The notes under the pieces: model-generated
What the model was told of the DNA's origin: nothing
Seen by the model: the letters and a program-made list of their open reading frames with translations, nothing else
Databases searched by the model: none
Shown: piece by piece, positions 37,251 through 47,182 of the stretch
Position numbering within the stretch: the first letter of the stretch is position 1
Layout: each line of letters starts with the position of its first letter
Made by a program: the position numbers and the translations under genes
Assembly (NCBI GenBank): GCA_947448525.1
Contig: CANFNV010000002.1
Location: 178,633-242,632 of the forward strand
Direction of reading: 5' to 3'
Length of the DNA: 64,000 nt
From: Flavobacteriaceae bacterium
GTDB taxonomy: Bacteria > Bacteroidota > Bacteroidia > Flavobacteriales > Flavobacteriaceae

Positions 37251-38852
37251 ATGGACTTTATATACCAAGACCCGTATCCGATAGTAAAAGACGATACTCA
37301 ATACAAAAAACTAACTTCTGACTTTGTAAAAGTTGAACAATTTGGAGACAGAGAGATTCTAACTGTTGACCCAAAAGGGTTAGAATTCTTGGCGCAAGAA
37401 GCCATGAACGATGTTTCATTTATGTTACGAACAGCGCATTTACAAAAGCTAAACAATATTTTGAACGATCCTGAGGCAACCGATAATGATCGATTCGTTG
37501 CTTATAATTTATTACAAAATGCATCTGTAGCCGTTGAAGGTCAGTTGCCATCTTGTCAAGATACAGGAACCGCAATTGTTATGGCAAAAAAAGGCGAAAG
37601 TGTTTTTACAGGAGTTGATGATGCCGAATGGTTGTCAAAAGGAATTTTCAATACGTTTCAAAATAAAAATCTTCGTTACTCACAAATTGTTCCAATTTCC
37701 ATGTTTGAAGAGAAAAATTCAGGTTCAAATTTGCCAGCACAAATTGATATTTATGCCAAAAAAGGAGTTTCTTATGAGTTTTTATTTTTAACGAAAGGCG
37801 GAGGTTCTGCTAATAAAACCTTCTTGTACCAAAAAACAAAATCGCTGCTGAATGAAAAATCGATGGAAGAATTTGTTCGTGAAAAAATTAAAGATATAGG
37901 AACTTCTGCTTGTCCGCCCTACCATTTAGCTTTAGTTATTGGAGGCACTTCTGCTGAAGCCAATTTATCGGCAGTTAAAAAAGCTTCTGCGGGCTATTTT
38001 GATAATCTTCCCACTTCTGGGAATATGTCAGGTCAAGCTTTTCGCGATTTAGAATGGGAGCAAAAAGTACTGCTATACTGTCAAGAAAGTGCTATTGGTG
38101 CGCAATTTGGCGGAAAATATTTTGCGCATGATGTTCGCGTAATTCGTTTGCCACGCCATGCTGCTTCTTGTCCCGTTGGATTAGGAGTTTCTTGTTCTGC
38201 CGATAGAAATATAAAAGGGAAAATTACAAAAGATGGGATTTTCTTAGAACAATTGGAAGTAAATCCACAGCAATTTTTACCAGCTGTTCCGCCACATTTG
38301 GAAGCTGCAGTTGAGGTAGATTTGAATCGACCAATGAAAGATATATTGGCAGAATTGTCTAAATATCCAATTAAGACACGTTTAAAATTAAACGGAACCT
38401 TAATTGTTGCTCGTGATATTGCGCATGCAAAAATCAAAGAATTATTGGAAGCTGGAAAACCAATGCCGGAGTATTTCAAAAACCATCCGGTGTATTATGC
38501 AGGACCTGCAAAAACTCCTGAAGGAATGCCATCAGGAAGTTTTGGTCCCACAACAGCAGGCCGAATGGACGTGTATGTAGAAGAATTCCAAAAAGCAGGC
38601 GGAAGTATGATTATGCTTGCTAAAGGAAATCGAACCAAAGAAGTAAGGGAAGCATGTAAAACTTACGGAGGATTTTATTTGGGTTCCATCGGAGGTCCTG
38701 CTGCAATATTAGCTCAAGATAACATCCTAAAAGTTGAAGTTGTTGATTTTGAAGAACTCGGAATGGAAGCTGTTCGTAAAATTACCGTTAAAGATTTTCC
38801 AGCGTTTATTATTACTGATAATAAAGGAAACGATTTTTTTGCTAATTTATAA
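37251..38852 (+). CDS. Fumarate hydratase, class I (4Fe-4S)
   Basis: [80 protein letters not shown]. Confidence 0.96.
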   Translation: MDFIYQDPYPIVKDDTQYKKLTSDFVKVEQFGDREILTVDPKGLEFLAQEAMNDVSFMLRTAHLQKLNNILNDPEATDNDRFVAYNLLQNASVAVEGQLPSCQDTGTAIVMAKKGESVFTGVDDAEWLSKGIFNTFQNKNLRYSQIVPISMFEEKNSGSNLPAQIDIYAKKGVSYEFLFLTKGGGSANKTFLYQKTKSLLNEKSMEEFVREKIKDIGTSACPPYHLALVIGGTSAEANLSAVKKASAGYFDNLPTSGNMSGQAFRDLEWEQKVLLYCQESAIGAQFGGKYFAHDVRVIRLPRHAASCPVGLGVSCSADRNIKGKITKDGIFLEQLEVNPQQFLPAVPPHLEAAVEVDLNRPMKDILAELSKYPIKTRLKLNGTLIVARDIAHAKIKELLEAGKPMPEYFKNHPVYYAGPAKTPEGMPSGSFGPTTAGRMDVYVEEFQKAGGSMIMLAKGNRTKEVREACKTYGGFYLGSIGGPAAILAQDNILKVEVVDFEELGMEAVRKITVKDFPAFIITDNKGNDFFANL

Positions 38853-38860
38853 AAATAATT

Positions 38861-38907
38861 AGCCACAGATTCACAGATTACGATAATTAATCCATGAATC
38901 TTTGGCT
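38861..38907. repeat. 47-bp palindromic intergenic element AGCCACAGATTCA ... TGAATCTTTGGCT
   Basis: 12/13 inverted repeat, arms 38861-38873 and 38895-38907. Confidence 0.75.
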
Positions 38908-38922
38908 TTCAAAATCAACCAA

Positions 38923-39318
38923 ATGCCTTTTAAAGAAACCTTTTCAGAATTTTACACCAAAGTTAAAGCTAGTATAGAAGAAGGAACTTTTGCTAAATTA
39001 ACCTTAGCAAAAACTATCGGAAATACGGAATTGATGAATATATATGTACGTCCTATAATGGATGAAGATATTTTGAAAATGGAATTAAAATTTAAATTTC
39101 AAAAAGAAGAAATTATTGAAATTCACGCAATAGATTTATCTTTAAATCGATTATTAGAATTTATAAATAATCCTTTTTTAAGCGCAATTTTGTTTACTAC
39201 AGAATTTGATTTGACTTATAAATTGAATAAAAAACGAGCGGTTAGTATTATAGAACAATTTCCAAGTTTTACTCATGCATCACCAGTAATTTTAGAGTAT
39301 TTGCAAACTAAAAAATAA
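38923..39318 (+). CDS. Hypothetical protein
   Basis: Good ORF with ATG 38923 (MPFKETFSEFYTKVKASIEEG), followed by a terminator; no family recognised. Confidence 0.7.
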   Translation: MPFKETFSEFYTKVKASIEEGTFAKLTLAKTIGNTELMNIYVRPIMDEDILKMELKFKFQKEEIIEIHAIDLSLNRLLEFINNPFLSAILFTTEFDLTYKLNKKRAVSIIEQFPSFTHASPVILEYLQTKK

Positions 39319-39334
39319 ATTAACTGCAAAAATA

Positions 39335-39365
39335 AAAGCCACAAAATTATTGATTTTGTGGCTTT
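39335..39365. terminator. Terminator AAAGCCACAAAATTATTGATTTTGTGGCTTT
   Basis: Near-perfect hairpin between convergent genes. Confidence 0.8.
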
Positions 39366-39386
39366 ATAGGTAATTATTATACTGTC

Positions 39387-41441
39387 TTACCAAATTCTAA
39401 CTCTCTTATCAGGAGCGATATACATCCCATCTCCTTCTTTAATGTCGAATGCTTTTGCAAAAGTATCTAAATTTAATAATGGCACATAAGCTCTATAATT
39501 AGCCGGCGAATGTGGATCGGTTTTTACTTGATTTTTTAATGCTTCATCTCGAATTTTTCCTCTCCAAACTGTTGCCCAAGACATGAACAAACGTTGTTCA
39601 GGAGTATATCCATCAATCAATCCTGGGTTTCCGTTTTCGTTTAAGTATAATTGTAAACCGTCATAAGCAGCGTTAATTCCGCCTAAATCACCAATGTTTT
39701 CACCTAATGTAAATTTTCCATCAACATGAATTCCTGGAAGTGGTTCTAGCGCAGAATATTGATCTGCTAATGACCCTCCAAGCGCAGTAAACTTAGTTAA
39801 ATCGTCAGCCGTCCACCAATCAACAAGATTTCCTTCAGCGTTATAACTTGCTCCTTGATCGTCAAAACCATGAGAAATTTCATGACCAATAACTGCTCCA
39901 ATTCCACCATAATTTACCGCTTCATCCGCTTTATAATCATAAAATGGTGGTTGTAAAATTGCAGCAGGGAAAACAATTTCATTATAAGATGGATTGTAAT
40001 AGGCATTTACCGTTTGTGGCGACATGCCCCATTCTGTTTTATCAACGGGCTTACTTAATTTATCTAAATCTTTTTTCCATTGCCACATTGAAACATTTTT
40101 CAAATTTTCATAGTAGCTTCCGCCTTCTTCAGGACTTTTTACTAACAACGCAGAGTAATCTTCCCATTTGTCTGGGTATCCAATTTTTATTGTTAATTTA
40201 TTCAATTTTTCAATTGCTTTAATTTTCGTTTCTGGTGACATCCATGTCAAATTGTTTATTCTGTTTTTATAAGCACGAATAAGATTTTGAATCATATTAG
40301 CCGCTTTAGTTTTAGCTTCAGCTGGAAACATTTTCTCAACATATAGCTTTCCTAAAGCTTCACCAACAGTTCCATTAACTACTTGAAGTGCTTTTTCGTG
40401 ACGTGGTCTTTGTTTCAAGGCACCAGTTAATGTTTTTCCGTAAAACTCCCAATTTGCTGTTTCTAGGTTTGTAGATAATTGTCCAGCCGCTCCTCTCAAT
40501 AACATCCAACGCATGTAAGCTTTCCAATCTTCCACTTTATTTTCGGTGAAAATGATTTGTAATGCAGCCATGTATCTTGGTTGCGTAACAATTATAGTGT
40601 CTAGTTTAGCTATTCCAATGCCTTTTATATAATCTTTCCAATCTACAATTGGAACCAATTTTTGCAAATCAGCTAAAGAAGTTGGATTGTACTGTTTTTT
40701 AGAATCACGTCGTTCAACTCTATCCAATCTTGGTTTTGACATTTGAATTTCTAATGCTAATATTTTATCGGCATCTGCTTTTGCAATCTCTGGATTTTCT
40801 CCTAAAAGTTGGAGCATCTTAGCTACATGAAGTACATATTTTTCACGTTTTTCTTTAGAATCTTTTTCTTCTGAAACGTAATAATCTCTGTCAGGTAAGC
40901 CTAAACTACCAATACCCAGACTTACAACATTTCGGTTGCTGTTTTTTTCATCAGCACCAATTCCAAAACCAAAGAAACCAGCACCATCGCCAGCTGCTTC
41001 CGTTTCCATTAGTAATTTTTGCAAATCTTTGATGTTTTTTACAGCATCAATTTTAGCTAAATCTGCTTTAATTGGAGCAATTCCTTGTTTGTTTCTCGCT
41101 AAGGTATCCATTGCAGCTTTGTACATATTGATCGCTTTCCCTTGATCTGTACTAGATTTGTACTTTGGATTTTTGGCAGCGTCTTTTAAAATTGCCAAAG
41201 CATCTTTATCGGTGTTTTGACGTAATTCATCAAAACTTCCCCAACGTGTTTTGTCTGCTGGAATTTCGGTGTTTTTCAACCATGTGCCATTTACGAATTT
41301 AAAAAAGTCATCATTTGGTCTAACTGATTTGTCCATTAAATCTAGGTTTAATCCTGGTTTTTTTTGTTGTGCATTCGCTTGGTTTAAACCAAAAAGACTT
41401 GCCGCCAACAAGCCAAACTTAATTGTAGTTTGAAGTTTCAT
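39387..41441 (-). CDS. M13 family metallopeptidase (neprilysin-like)
   Basis: VIGHEISHGFDDQG (HExxH), NIGDLGGINAAYDGLQLY, start of mature protein MDKSVRPNDDFFKFVNGTWLKNTEIPADKTRWGSFDEL. Confidence 0.97.
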   Translation of the reverse strand: MKLQTTIKFGLLAASLFGLNQANAQQKKPGLNLDLMDKSVRPNDDFFKFVNGTWLKNTEIPADKTRWGSFDELRQNTDKDALAILKDAAKNPKYKSSTDQGKAINMYKAAMDTLARNKQGIAPIKADLAKIDAVKNIKDLQKLLMETEAAGDGAGFFGFGIGADEKNSNRNVVSLGIGSLGLPDRDYYVSEEKDSKEKREKYVLHVAKMLQLLGENPEIAKADADKILALEIQMSKPRLDRVERRDSKKQYNPTSLADLQKLVPIVDWKDYIKGIGIAKLDTIIVTQPRYMAALQIIFTENKVEDWKAYMRWMLLRGAAGQLSTNLETANWEFYGKTLTGALKQRPRHEKALQVVNGTVGEALGKLYVEKMFPAEAKTKAANMIQNLIRAYKNRINNLTWMSPETKIKAIEKLNKLTIKIGYPDKWEDYSALLVKSPEEGGSYYENLKNVSMWQWKKDLDKLSKPVDKTEWGMSPQTVNAYYNPSYNEIVFPAAILQPPFYDYKADEAVNYGGIGAVIGHEISHGFDDQGASYNAEGNLVDWWTADDLTKFTALGGSLADQYSALEPLPGIHVDGKFTLGENIGDLGGINAAYDGLQLYLNENGNPGLIDGYTPEQRLFMSWATVWRGKIRDEALKNQVKTDPHSPANYRAYVPLLNLDTFAKAFDIKEGDGMYIAPDKRVRIW

Positions 41442-41574
41442 ATTATTTTCTTGATTGTTTGCACAAATCTATTAATTTTTAGTTTACAAAATGTTAAAAA
41501 AGGCATAATGCGTTTGCTTTACTATTTTGAAACTCATGATTCCGAAAGTAGTTTTGTAGATTTGCATAAAAAAG

Positions 41575-42270
41575 ATGTTTTCAATATTAAAACAATACAA
41601 GATTTTTATAAGTTTTATTGTACTTTTTTCAATTATTACAATAACCGCTTTCTATATTCTTTTAAAGCCAAAAAAAACGTTACAAGTATATAATCCAAGT
41701 GATGTCAATACAGAATTAGTGGATTCTACTGTTCAATATGTAGCTTTAGACCATACCATTTCCGATTTTACTTTTACCAATCAAAATGGAAAAACCATTA
41801 CCCAAAAAGATTATGCGGACAAAATTTATGTCGCTGATTTTTTCTTCACAACATGTCTATCAATTTGTCCAAAAATGACCAACAATATGGTTTGGTTGCA
41901 AAATCAAATTAAGAATAATCCTAAAGTACTATTGCTTTCTCATTCGGTTACTCCAGATATTGATTCCGTCTCCGTTTTAAAGAAATATGCCATCGAAAAA
42001 GGAGTAATTGACAGCAAATGGAATTTAGTTACTGGAAACAAGAAAGACATTTATTATATTGCTCGAAAATCCTATTTAGCGGTAAAAACTGGGAAACCAT
42101 CCGAAATGTATGATATGGTGCATACCGAAAACTTTGTTTTAGTTGATTCTAAAAGACGAATTCGCGGATTTTATGATGGAACCAATCTTGACGGCCCTTC
42201 TGAACCCGGAATTAAAAATGTAAAACAACTTTTAGAAGATATTAATTTTCTTTGTGAAGAAGAAAAGTAA
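41575..42270 (+). CDS. SCO family protein (Cu chaperone/thioredoxin fold)
   Basis: FTFTNQNGKTITQKDYADKIYVADFFFTTCLSICPKMTNNM (CxxxC), conserved distal His. Confidence 0.92.
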   Translation: MFSILKQYKIFISFIVLFSIITITAFYILLKPKKTLQVYNPSDVNTELVDSTVQYVALDHTISDFTFTNQNGKTITQKDYADKIYVADFFFTTCLSICPKMTNNMVWLQNQIKNNPKVLLLSHSVTPDIDSVSVLKKYAIEKGVIDSKWNLVTGNKKDIYYIARKSYLAVKTGKPSEMYDMVHTENFVLVDSKRRIRGFYDGTNLDGPSEPGIKNVKQLLEDINFLCEEEK

Positions 42271-42340
42271 TTAAAAAAGTTCATTTAGATAAACATTTCT
42301 TAAACTTGATAATTATCATGTTTTTTTGGCCCTAAATATG

Positions 42341-42348
42341 TATTTTTG
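42341..42348 (+). promoter_or_regulatory. Putative -7 element TATTTTTG of feoA
   Basis: TAnnTTTG match upstream of the feoA start (42375). Confidence 0.45.
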
Positions 42349-42374
42349 TATTTTAATTCAATCTAAATAAAGGC

Positions 42375-42611
42375 GTGCAAACTTCAATTGCGGAACTTAA
42401 AATTGGTCAAAAGGGAATTATTTGTGATTTCAATATAGAGGAAATTCCACTAAAACTTCTCGAAATGGGTTGTTTACCTGGTAATTCTATTGAGTTAATT
42501 CAAGTTGCTCCTTTTGGTTGCCCATTATATTTTGTAGTTAATGATTCTCATGTGGCTATTAGACTAGAAACTGCAAAAGAAATAACGGTTATTATTGAAA
42601 CTGCAAATTAA
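42375..42611 (+). CDS. feoA: Ferrous iron transport protein A
   Basis: SIAELKIGQKGIICDF..LLEMGCLPGNSIELIQVAPFGCPLYFVVNDSHVAIRLETAKEI; GTG start. Confidence 0.9.
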   Translation: MQTSIAELKIGQKGIICDFNIEEIPLKLLEMGCLPGNSIELIQVAPFGCPLYFVVNDSHVAIRLETAKEITVIIETAN

Positions 42612-44716
42612 TGGCAAAAGACATTATAAAAGTAGCACTAATTGGAAATCCAAATACTGGAAAAACTTCGGTTTTTAATCAACTTACAGGTTTGCACCAA
42701 CAAGTTGGAAATTATCCTGGAATTACTGTTGAAAAGAAAATAGGTTATTGTAAACTATCTGAAAAATCAAGAGCTATCATTCTGGATCTACCAGGAACCT
42801 ATAGTTTAAATGCTAGTTCAATAGACGAAAATGTCGTTATTGAATTATTGATGAACAAAAAAGACGATAACTTTCCAGATGTTGTTGTTGTTGTTTCTGA
42901 AGTGGAAAATCTAAAACGAAATTTACTACTTTTCACTCAAATTAAAGATTTAGAAATTCCAACCATTTTGGTCATCAACATGAGCGACCGAATGAAATTA
43001 AAAGGAATTGAATTGGATATTCCGTTTTTGGAAAACCAATTGAAAACCAAAATTGCATTAGTAAGCTCTAGAAAAAACATTGGAATTGAAAAAATAAAAG
43101 AATTGATTCTGAACTATGAATTACTATCCAAAGTTTCTTGTTTAAATGCCTCATCAATTGACCTAGAATATTTTGATAAATTAAGAAAAACATTTCCAAA
43201 TCAATTGGTTTACAAACTTTGGTTGGTGATAACTCAAGATGTGAATTTCCTAAATTTAGATAGAAACGAAATGAAAAGTTCGTTTACAAAATCACATGCC
43301 GATTTAAAACGATTGCAACAAAAAGAGACTATAAAACGGTATCAATTTATAAACGACACTTTAAAAATTGGACAAAAAATTGATCAATCCAAAGCATTTG
43401 ATATTCGAGCTAAGTTAGACCGAGTTTTGACTCATAGAATCTTAGGTTATTTTATTTTTTTCTTTATTCTTTTTGGAATTTTTCAATCTATTTTTGTTTG
43501 GTCAAATTATCCAATGGATTTGATAGATAGTTCATTTGCAAATTTAGCATCTTACGCAAAAACACAACTTCCAGTCGGAGAGTTCACTAATTTAATAAGT
43601 GAAGGTATAATTCCTGGAATTGGTGGCATTCTAATTTTTATTCCGCAAATTGCCTTCCTATTTCTATTTATTTCTATACTTGAAGAAAGTGGCTACATGA
43701 GTCGTGTGGTTTTTTTAATGGATAAGTTAATGCGCCGATACGGACTTTCGGGAAAAAGTGTTGTGCCACTAATTTCGGGAACTGCTTGTGCTATACCAGC
43801 CATTATGGGAGCCAGAAATATTGAGAATTGGAAAGAACGATTAATAACGATTTTGGTAACGCCTTTCATCACTTGTTCAGCAAGATTACCAGTTTATGCA
43901 ATATTAATTGCGCTAATAATCCCACAAAAAAAAGTGTTGGGATTCATTAGTTTACAAGGAATTACATTAATGGTGTTGTATCTTTTAGGTTTCGGAATAG
44001 CTTTTTTATCGGCCTATATTTTAAATAAAATTCTAAAAATTAGTTCCAAATCCTATTTTGTTGTTGAAATGCCGAGTTATAAAATTCCGTTGTTTAAAAA
44101 TGTAGCCATTAATATTTTAGAAAAAACCAAATCTTTTGTTTTTGGAGCGGGTAAAATTATTTTAGCCTTATCAATTATTCTATGGTTTTTGGGTTCCCAT
44201 GGACCAAATAAAGATTTTGGGAATGCTCAAAAAATTGTGAAACAAGAAGTTATTTTAAATGCAAATTCTTTTAATTCAGATGCGATTTCAAATCGAGTTG
44301 CCGAATATAAATTAGAACATTCTTATATAGGAATAATTGGAAAATCAATTGAACCAGTAATAAAACCTCTAGGATACGATTGGAAAATAGGAATTGCAGT
44401 TGTAAGTTCGTTTGCAGCCAGAGAAGTTTTTGTTGGCACACTTGCCACTATTTATAGCGTTGGCAACGACAGCAAAGAGGAAGCAACGATTAAACAACAA
44501 ATGAAACGCGAAACCAAAGCTGATGGAAAGCCCGTTTTTAACTTTGCCACCGGAATTTCATTATTGCTTTTTTATGCTTTTGCAATGCAATGTGTTAGTA
44601 CGCTTGCTATTGTTAAAAAAGAAACCAATTCATGGAAATGGCCACTAATTCAATTGGTTTTCATGAGTGGCTTTGCTTATGTAACGGCACTTTTAGCTTA
44701 TCAGTTTTTAAAATAA
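42611..44716 (+). CDS. feoB: Ferrous iron transport protein B
   Basis: ALIGNPNTGKTSVFNQLTGLHQQVGNYPGITVEKK; LDLPGTYSL; ESGYMSRVVFLMDKLMRRYGLSGKSVVPLISGTACAIPAIM. Confidence 0.98.
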   Translation: MAKDIIKVALIGNPNTGKTSVFNQLTGLHQQVGNYPGITVEKKIGYCKLSEKSRAIILDLPGTYSLNASSIDENVVIELLMNKKDDNFPDVVVVVSEVENLKRNLLLFTQIKDLEIPTILVINMSDRMKLKGIELDIPFLENQLKTKIALVSSRKNIGIEKIKELILNYELLSKVSCLNASSIDLEYFDKLRKTFPNQLVYKLWLVITQDVNFLNLDRNEMKSSFTKSHADLKRLQQKETIKRYQFINDTLKIGQKIDQSKAFDIRAKLDRVLTHRILGYFIFFFILFGIFQSIFVWSNYPMDLIDSSFANLASYAKTQLPVGEFTNLISEGIIPGIGGILIFIPQIAFLFLFISILEESGYMSRVVFLMDKLMRRYGLSGKSVVPLISGTACAIPAIMGARNIENWKERLITILVTPFITCSARLPVYAILIALIIPQKKVLGFISLQGITLMVLYLLGFGIAFLSAYILNKILKISSKSYFVVEMPSYKIPLFKNVAINILEKTKSFVFGAGKIILALSIILWFLGSHGPNKDFGNAQKIVKQEVILNANSFNSDAISNRVAEYKLEHSYIGIIGKSIEPVIKPLGYDWKIGIAVVSSFAAREVFVGTLATIYSVGNDSKEEATIKQQMKRETKADGKPVFNFATGISLLLFYAFAMQCVSTLAIVKKETNSWKWPLIQLVFMSGFAYVTALLAYQFLK

Positions 44717-44721
44717 AAAGG

Positions 44722-44841
44722 ATGCAAGAAATATTTGTTTACTTCGCTTTAGGAATCGCTTTAGCTTATTTATACAATAAGTTTTTTGGTAAAAAGAAAC
44801 CAAAAAAAAATTGTGGAGACGATAATTGTGGATGTAATTAA
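44722..44841 (+). CDS. Small FeoB-associated Cys-rich membrane protein
   Basis: MQEIFVYFALGIALAYLYNKFFGKKKPKKNCGDDNCGCN: one TM then Cys-rich tail, 5 bp after feoB; found inside ORF 44632..44841. Confidence 0.82.
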   Translation: MQEIFVYFALGIALAYLYNKFFGKKKPKKNCGDDNCGCN

Positions 44842-45224
44842 TCAATAAAAACAATAGAGAGGTATTGTTTTTTCGGGTTTGTAGTAATTCCCTCTTTTGG
44901 ATAGGGCACTACGCCAATTCCTTTTATTCTTTTTGGAAAATATTTTTCAAACCATCTTACGTTTTCAGCTTTATTTTCACTGTTAAAAATAAGATTTCTT
45001 TCTTCTACCATTTTTTTTTCTTTATAAACTTCAATCGTGGCCGAAACTTCGCCTGCCCATATGCAAGTAACGCCCTCTGGACATCGCGAATCATCAAAAA
45101 CCGACTTCAATCGCAACTGAAATCCCTTTTTTGAAATCCCTTTTTTGGTTGTGATATTAAAGGTGCTTTGAGCATAAAAGCAAATGCTAAAAAATAAAAA
45201 TAAAATCGGTATAATCTTTTTCAT
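44838..45224 (-). CDS. Hypothetical secreted protein
   Basis: Signal peptide; SRCPEGVTCIWAGEVSATIEVYK motif; compact ORF overlapping its neighbour by 4 nt. Confidence 0.75.
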   Translation of the reverse strand: MKKIIPILFLFFSICFYAQSTFNITTKKGISKKGFQLRLKSVFDDSRCPEGVTCIWAGEVSATIEVYKEKKMVEERNLIFNSENKAENVRWFEKYFPKRIKGIGVVPYPKEGITTNPKKQYLSIVFID

Positions 45225-47098
45225 TATTTATTTTTTACTATGAATAACGGAATCGAAATCTTATGACGAAGTTTATCAACTGTTGTGCCAAATAGAATAT
45301 CTTTTAAACCCGTATGCCCGTGTGTTCCCATGACTAAGATGTCAAAAACTCCTTCATTTACAATTTTAGGTATTGCTTCATTTGGTTTTCCAAATCCTAA
45401 TAGAATGTCAATGTTAAATCCTTTAGACATCAAAATTTCTTTGTATTCTAACAATAGTTTTTCATCAATTGTGGTCTCGTGGTCTTTTATATTTTCACCA
45501 TAAAAAATGGCGCCAATAGTTTCTACAACATGTATTAATGTATAATGGGCTTCTTTCCCACCCAATTCAAAAGCACTATTAATAGCAATTTGATCTGCGT
45601 CTGAAAAATCGACAGAAATAGCAATATTTTTTTTGTTGTAAGTGGCAACTTTATAAAAATTCAATTCAAAATTATGAGGTAAATGGTTTTGAACTTCCTG
45701 TTTTGCTTTAGTAATAAAGGGTTTGAAAACAATATAAAGCAGTAAAATTGAAAATCCTACAGCTAATGGAACAACAGTTAACCAAAGAAATGTTGGGTTA
45801 TCCGAAGTTTGTAACCAACGACTTATTTCATCAAAAACCAATTTGGCGTTCAACGAAACGATTATCAAAGCTACAATCCAAGAGGTAATTTGAGTAACTT
45901 TACCAATATGGAATCCTTTCATTTTTGATTTATCTGAAACAAAATGGATCAACGGAATTATAGCAAAACCCAATTGTAAACTCAATATTACCTGACTAAA
46001 AATTAACATTTTTCCAGTAGCGCTCTCGCCATAAACTAAAATCACTATTACCGCTGGAACAATAGCAATTAAACGCGTAATAATTCGTCTAACCCAGGGC
46101 TGAATTCTTAAATTCAAATAACCTTCCATAATTATTTGTCCAGCTAATGTACCCGTAATGGTTGAACTTTGTCCGGCCGCAATTAGGGCAACTGCAAATA
46201 AAATTGGAGCCCATTTATTTCCTAAAATTGGTGCTAATAATTGATGTGCGTCTTGAATTTCGGCCACATGAAATAACCCATTTTTATAGAATGTAGCTGC
46301 GGCTAAAATCAAAATGGCTGCATTGACAAAAAATGCTAAATTTAAAGCAATCGTAGAATCAATAAAATTGTATTTCAATGCTTGTTTGATTCCGGCTTTG
46401 CTTCTATCAAATTTTCGAGTTTGAACTAATGACGAGTGCAGGTACAAATTATGGGGCATCACCGTAGCTCCAATAATTCCGATGGCAATATATAAAGCGG
46501 CTTTATTTGGTAATGTTGGAATTAATCCAGTCAACACTTTTCCCATTTCTGGCTCGGCAAAAAGTATTTCAAAAATGAACGAAAATCCAATAATCAAAAC
46601 CAATGCAATGATGAAAGCTTCCATTTTTCGCATTCCTTTATTGATTAAAAAAAGCAGTAAAAATGTATCTAAAACAGTAATCAAAACACCATAAATTAAA
46701 GGCAATCCAGTAAGCAAATTAATTCCGATTGCCATACCGAGAACTTCGGCTAAATCGCAAGCCGCAATAGCAATTTCTGCCAGAAAATAAAGAATATAAT
46801 TGATGAAAGGCGAATACGTTTCACGAGATGCTTGTGCTAAATCGCGTTGCGTAACAATTCCTAATCGGGCACTCAAACTTTGCAACAATAAGGCCATCAA
46901 GTTGCTCATTAACAAAACCCAAATCAAAGTATAACCAAACTGACTCCCGCCGGCCAAATCAGTTGCCCAATTGCCAGGATCCATATATCCAACGCTAATC
47001 AAGTAGGCCGGTCCAATAAAAGCCAAGATTTTTCTAAATCCTGTTTTCTTGCCGTCAGTAGCAATTGATTGATTTATATCTTCAAGCGATTTGTTCAT
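45224..47098 (-). CDS. Nramp family divalent metal transporter with C-terminal UspA domain
   Basis: GPAYLISVGYMDPGNWATDLAGGSQFGYTLIW and GATVMPHNLYLHSSLVQTR (Nramp signatures); C-term NIAISVDFSDADQIAINSAFELG...DILVMGTHGHTGLKDILFGTTVDKLRHKISIPLFIV (UspA); start Met 47098. Confidence 0.95.
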   Translation of the reverse strand: MNKSLEDINQSIATDGKKTGFRKILAFIGPAYLISVGYMDPGNWATDLAGGSQFGYTLIWVLLMSNLMALLLQSLSARLGIVTQRDLAQASRETYSPFINYILYFLAEIAIAACDLAEVLGMAIGINLLTGLPLIYGVLITVLDTFLLLFLINKGMRKMEAFIIALVLIIGFSFIFEILFAEPEMGKVLTGLIPTLPNKAALYIAIGIIGATVMPHNLYLHSSLVQTRKFDRSKAGIKQALKYNFIDSTIALNLAFFVNAAILILAAATFYKNGLFHVAEIQDAHQLLAPILGNKWAPILFAVALIAAGQSSTITGTLAGQIIMEGYLNLRIQPWVRRIITRLIAIVPAVIVILVYGESATGKMLIFSQVILSLQLGFAIIPLIHFVSDKSKMKGFHIGKVTQITSWIVALIIVSLNAKLVFDEISRWLQTSDNPTFLWLTVVPLAVGFSILLLYIVFKPFITKAKQEVQNHLPHNFELNFYKVATYNKKNIAISVDFSDADQIAINSAFELGGKEAHYTLIHVVETIGAIFYGENIKDHETTIDEKLLLEYKEILMSKGFNIDILLGFGKPNEAIPKIVNEGVFDILVMGTHGHTGLKDILFGTTVDKLRHKISIPLFIVKNK

Positions 47099-47170
47099 TA
47101 ATATTCTGATTTTCTGTTTCAAAAATACGTTTTTAGAAGTTTGAAAAACAGTAAATTCCTTAAAAAAAAT

Positions 47171-47178
47171 TATCTTTG
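47171..47178 (+). promoter_or_regulatory. Putative -7 element TATCTTTG of the lycopene cyclase gene
   Basis: Exact TAnnTTTG match only 4 bp before the GTG start at 47183. Confidence 0.55.
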
Positions 47179-47182
47179 AAAG

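Noticed and set aside
38081-38479. 132-aa ORF antisense to fumarase
   Set aside because: Shadow ORF within a conserved coding gene.
41430-41693. 87-aa ORF upstream of and overlapping the SCO gene
   Set aside because: Overlaps the start of the SCO gene in another frame; no conserved motif. The intergenic part more likely carries the promoters for pepO-like and SCO genes.
44632-44841. 69-aa ORF as annotated in the track
   Set aside because: Only its C-terminal 39 aa (from ATG 44722) is plausible; the upstream part overlaps feoB out of frame.
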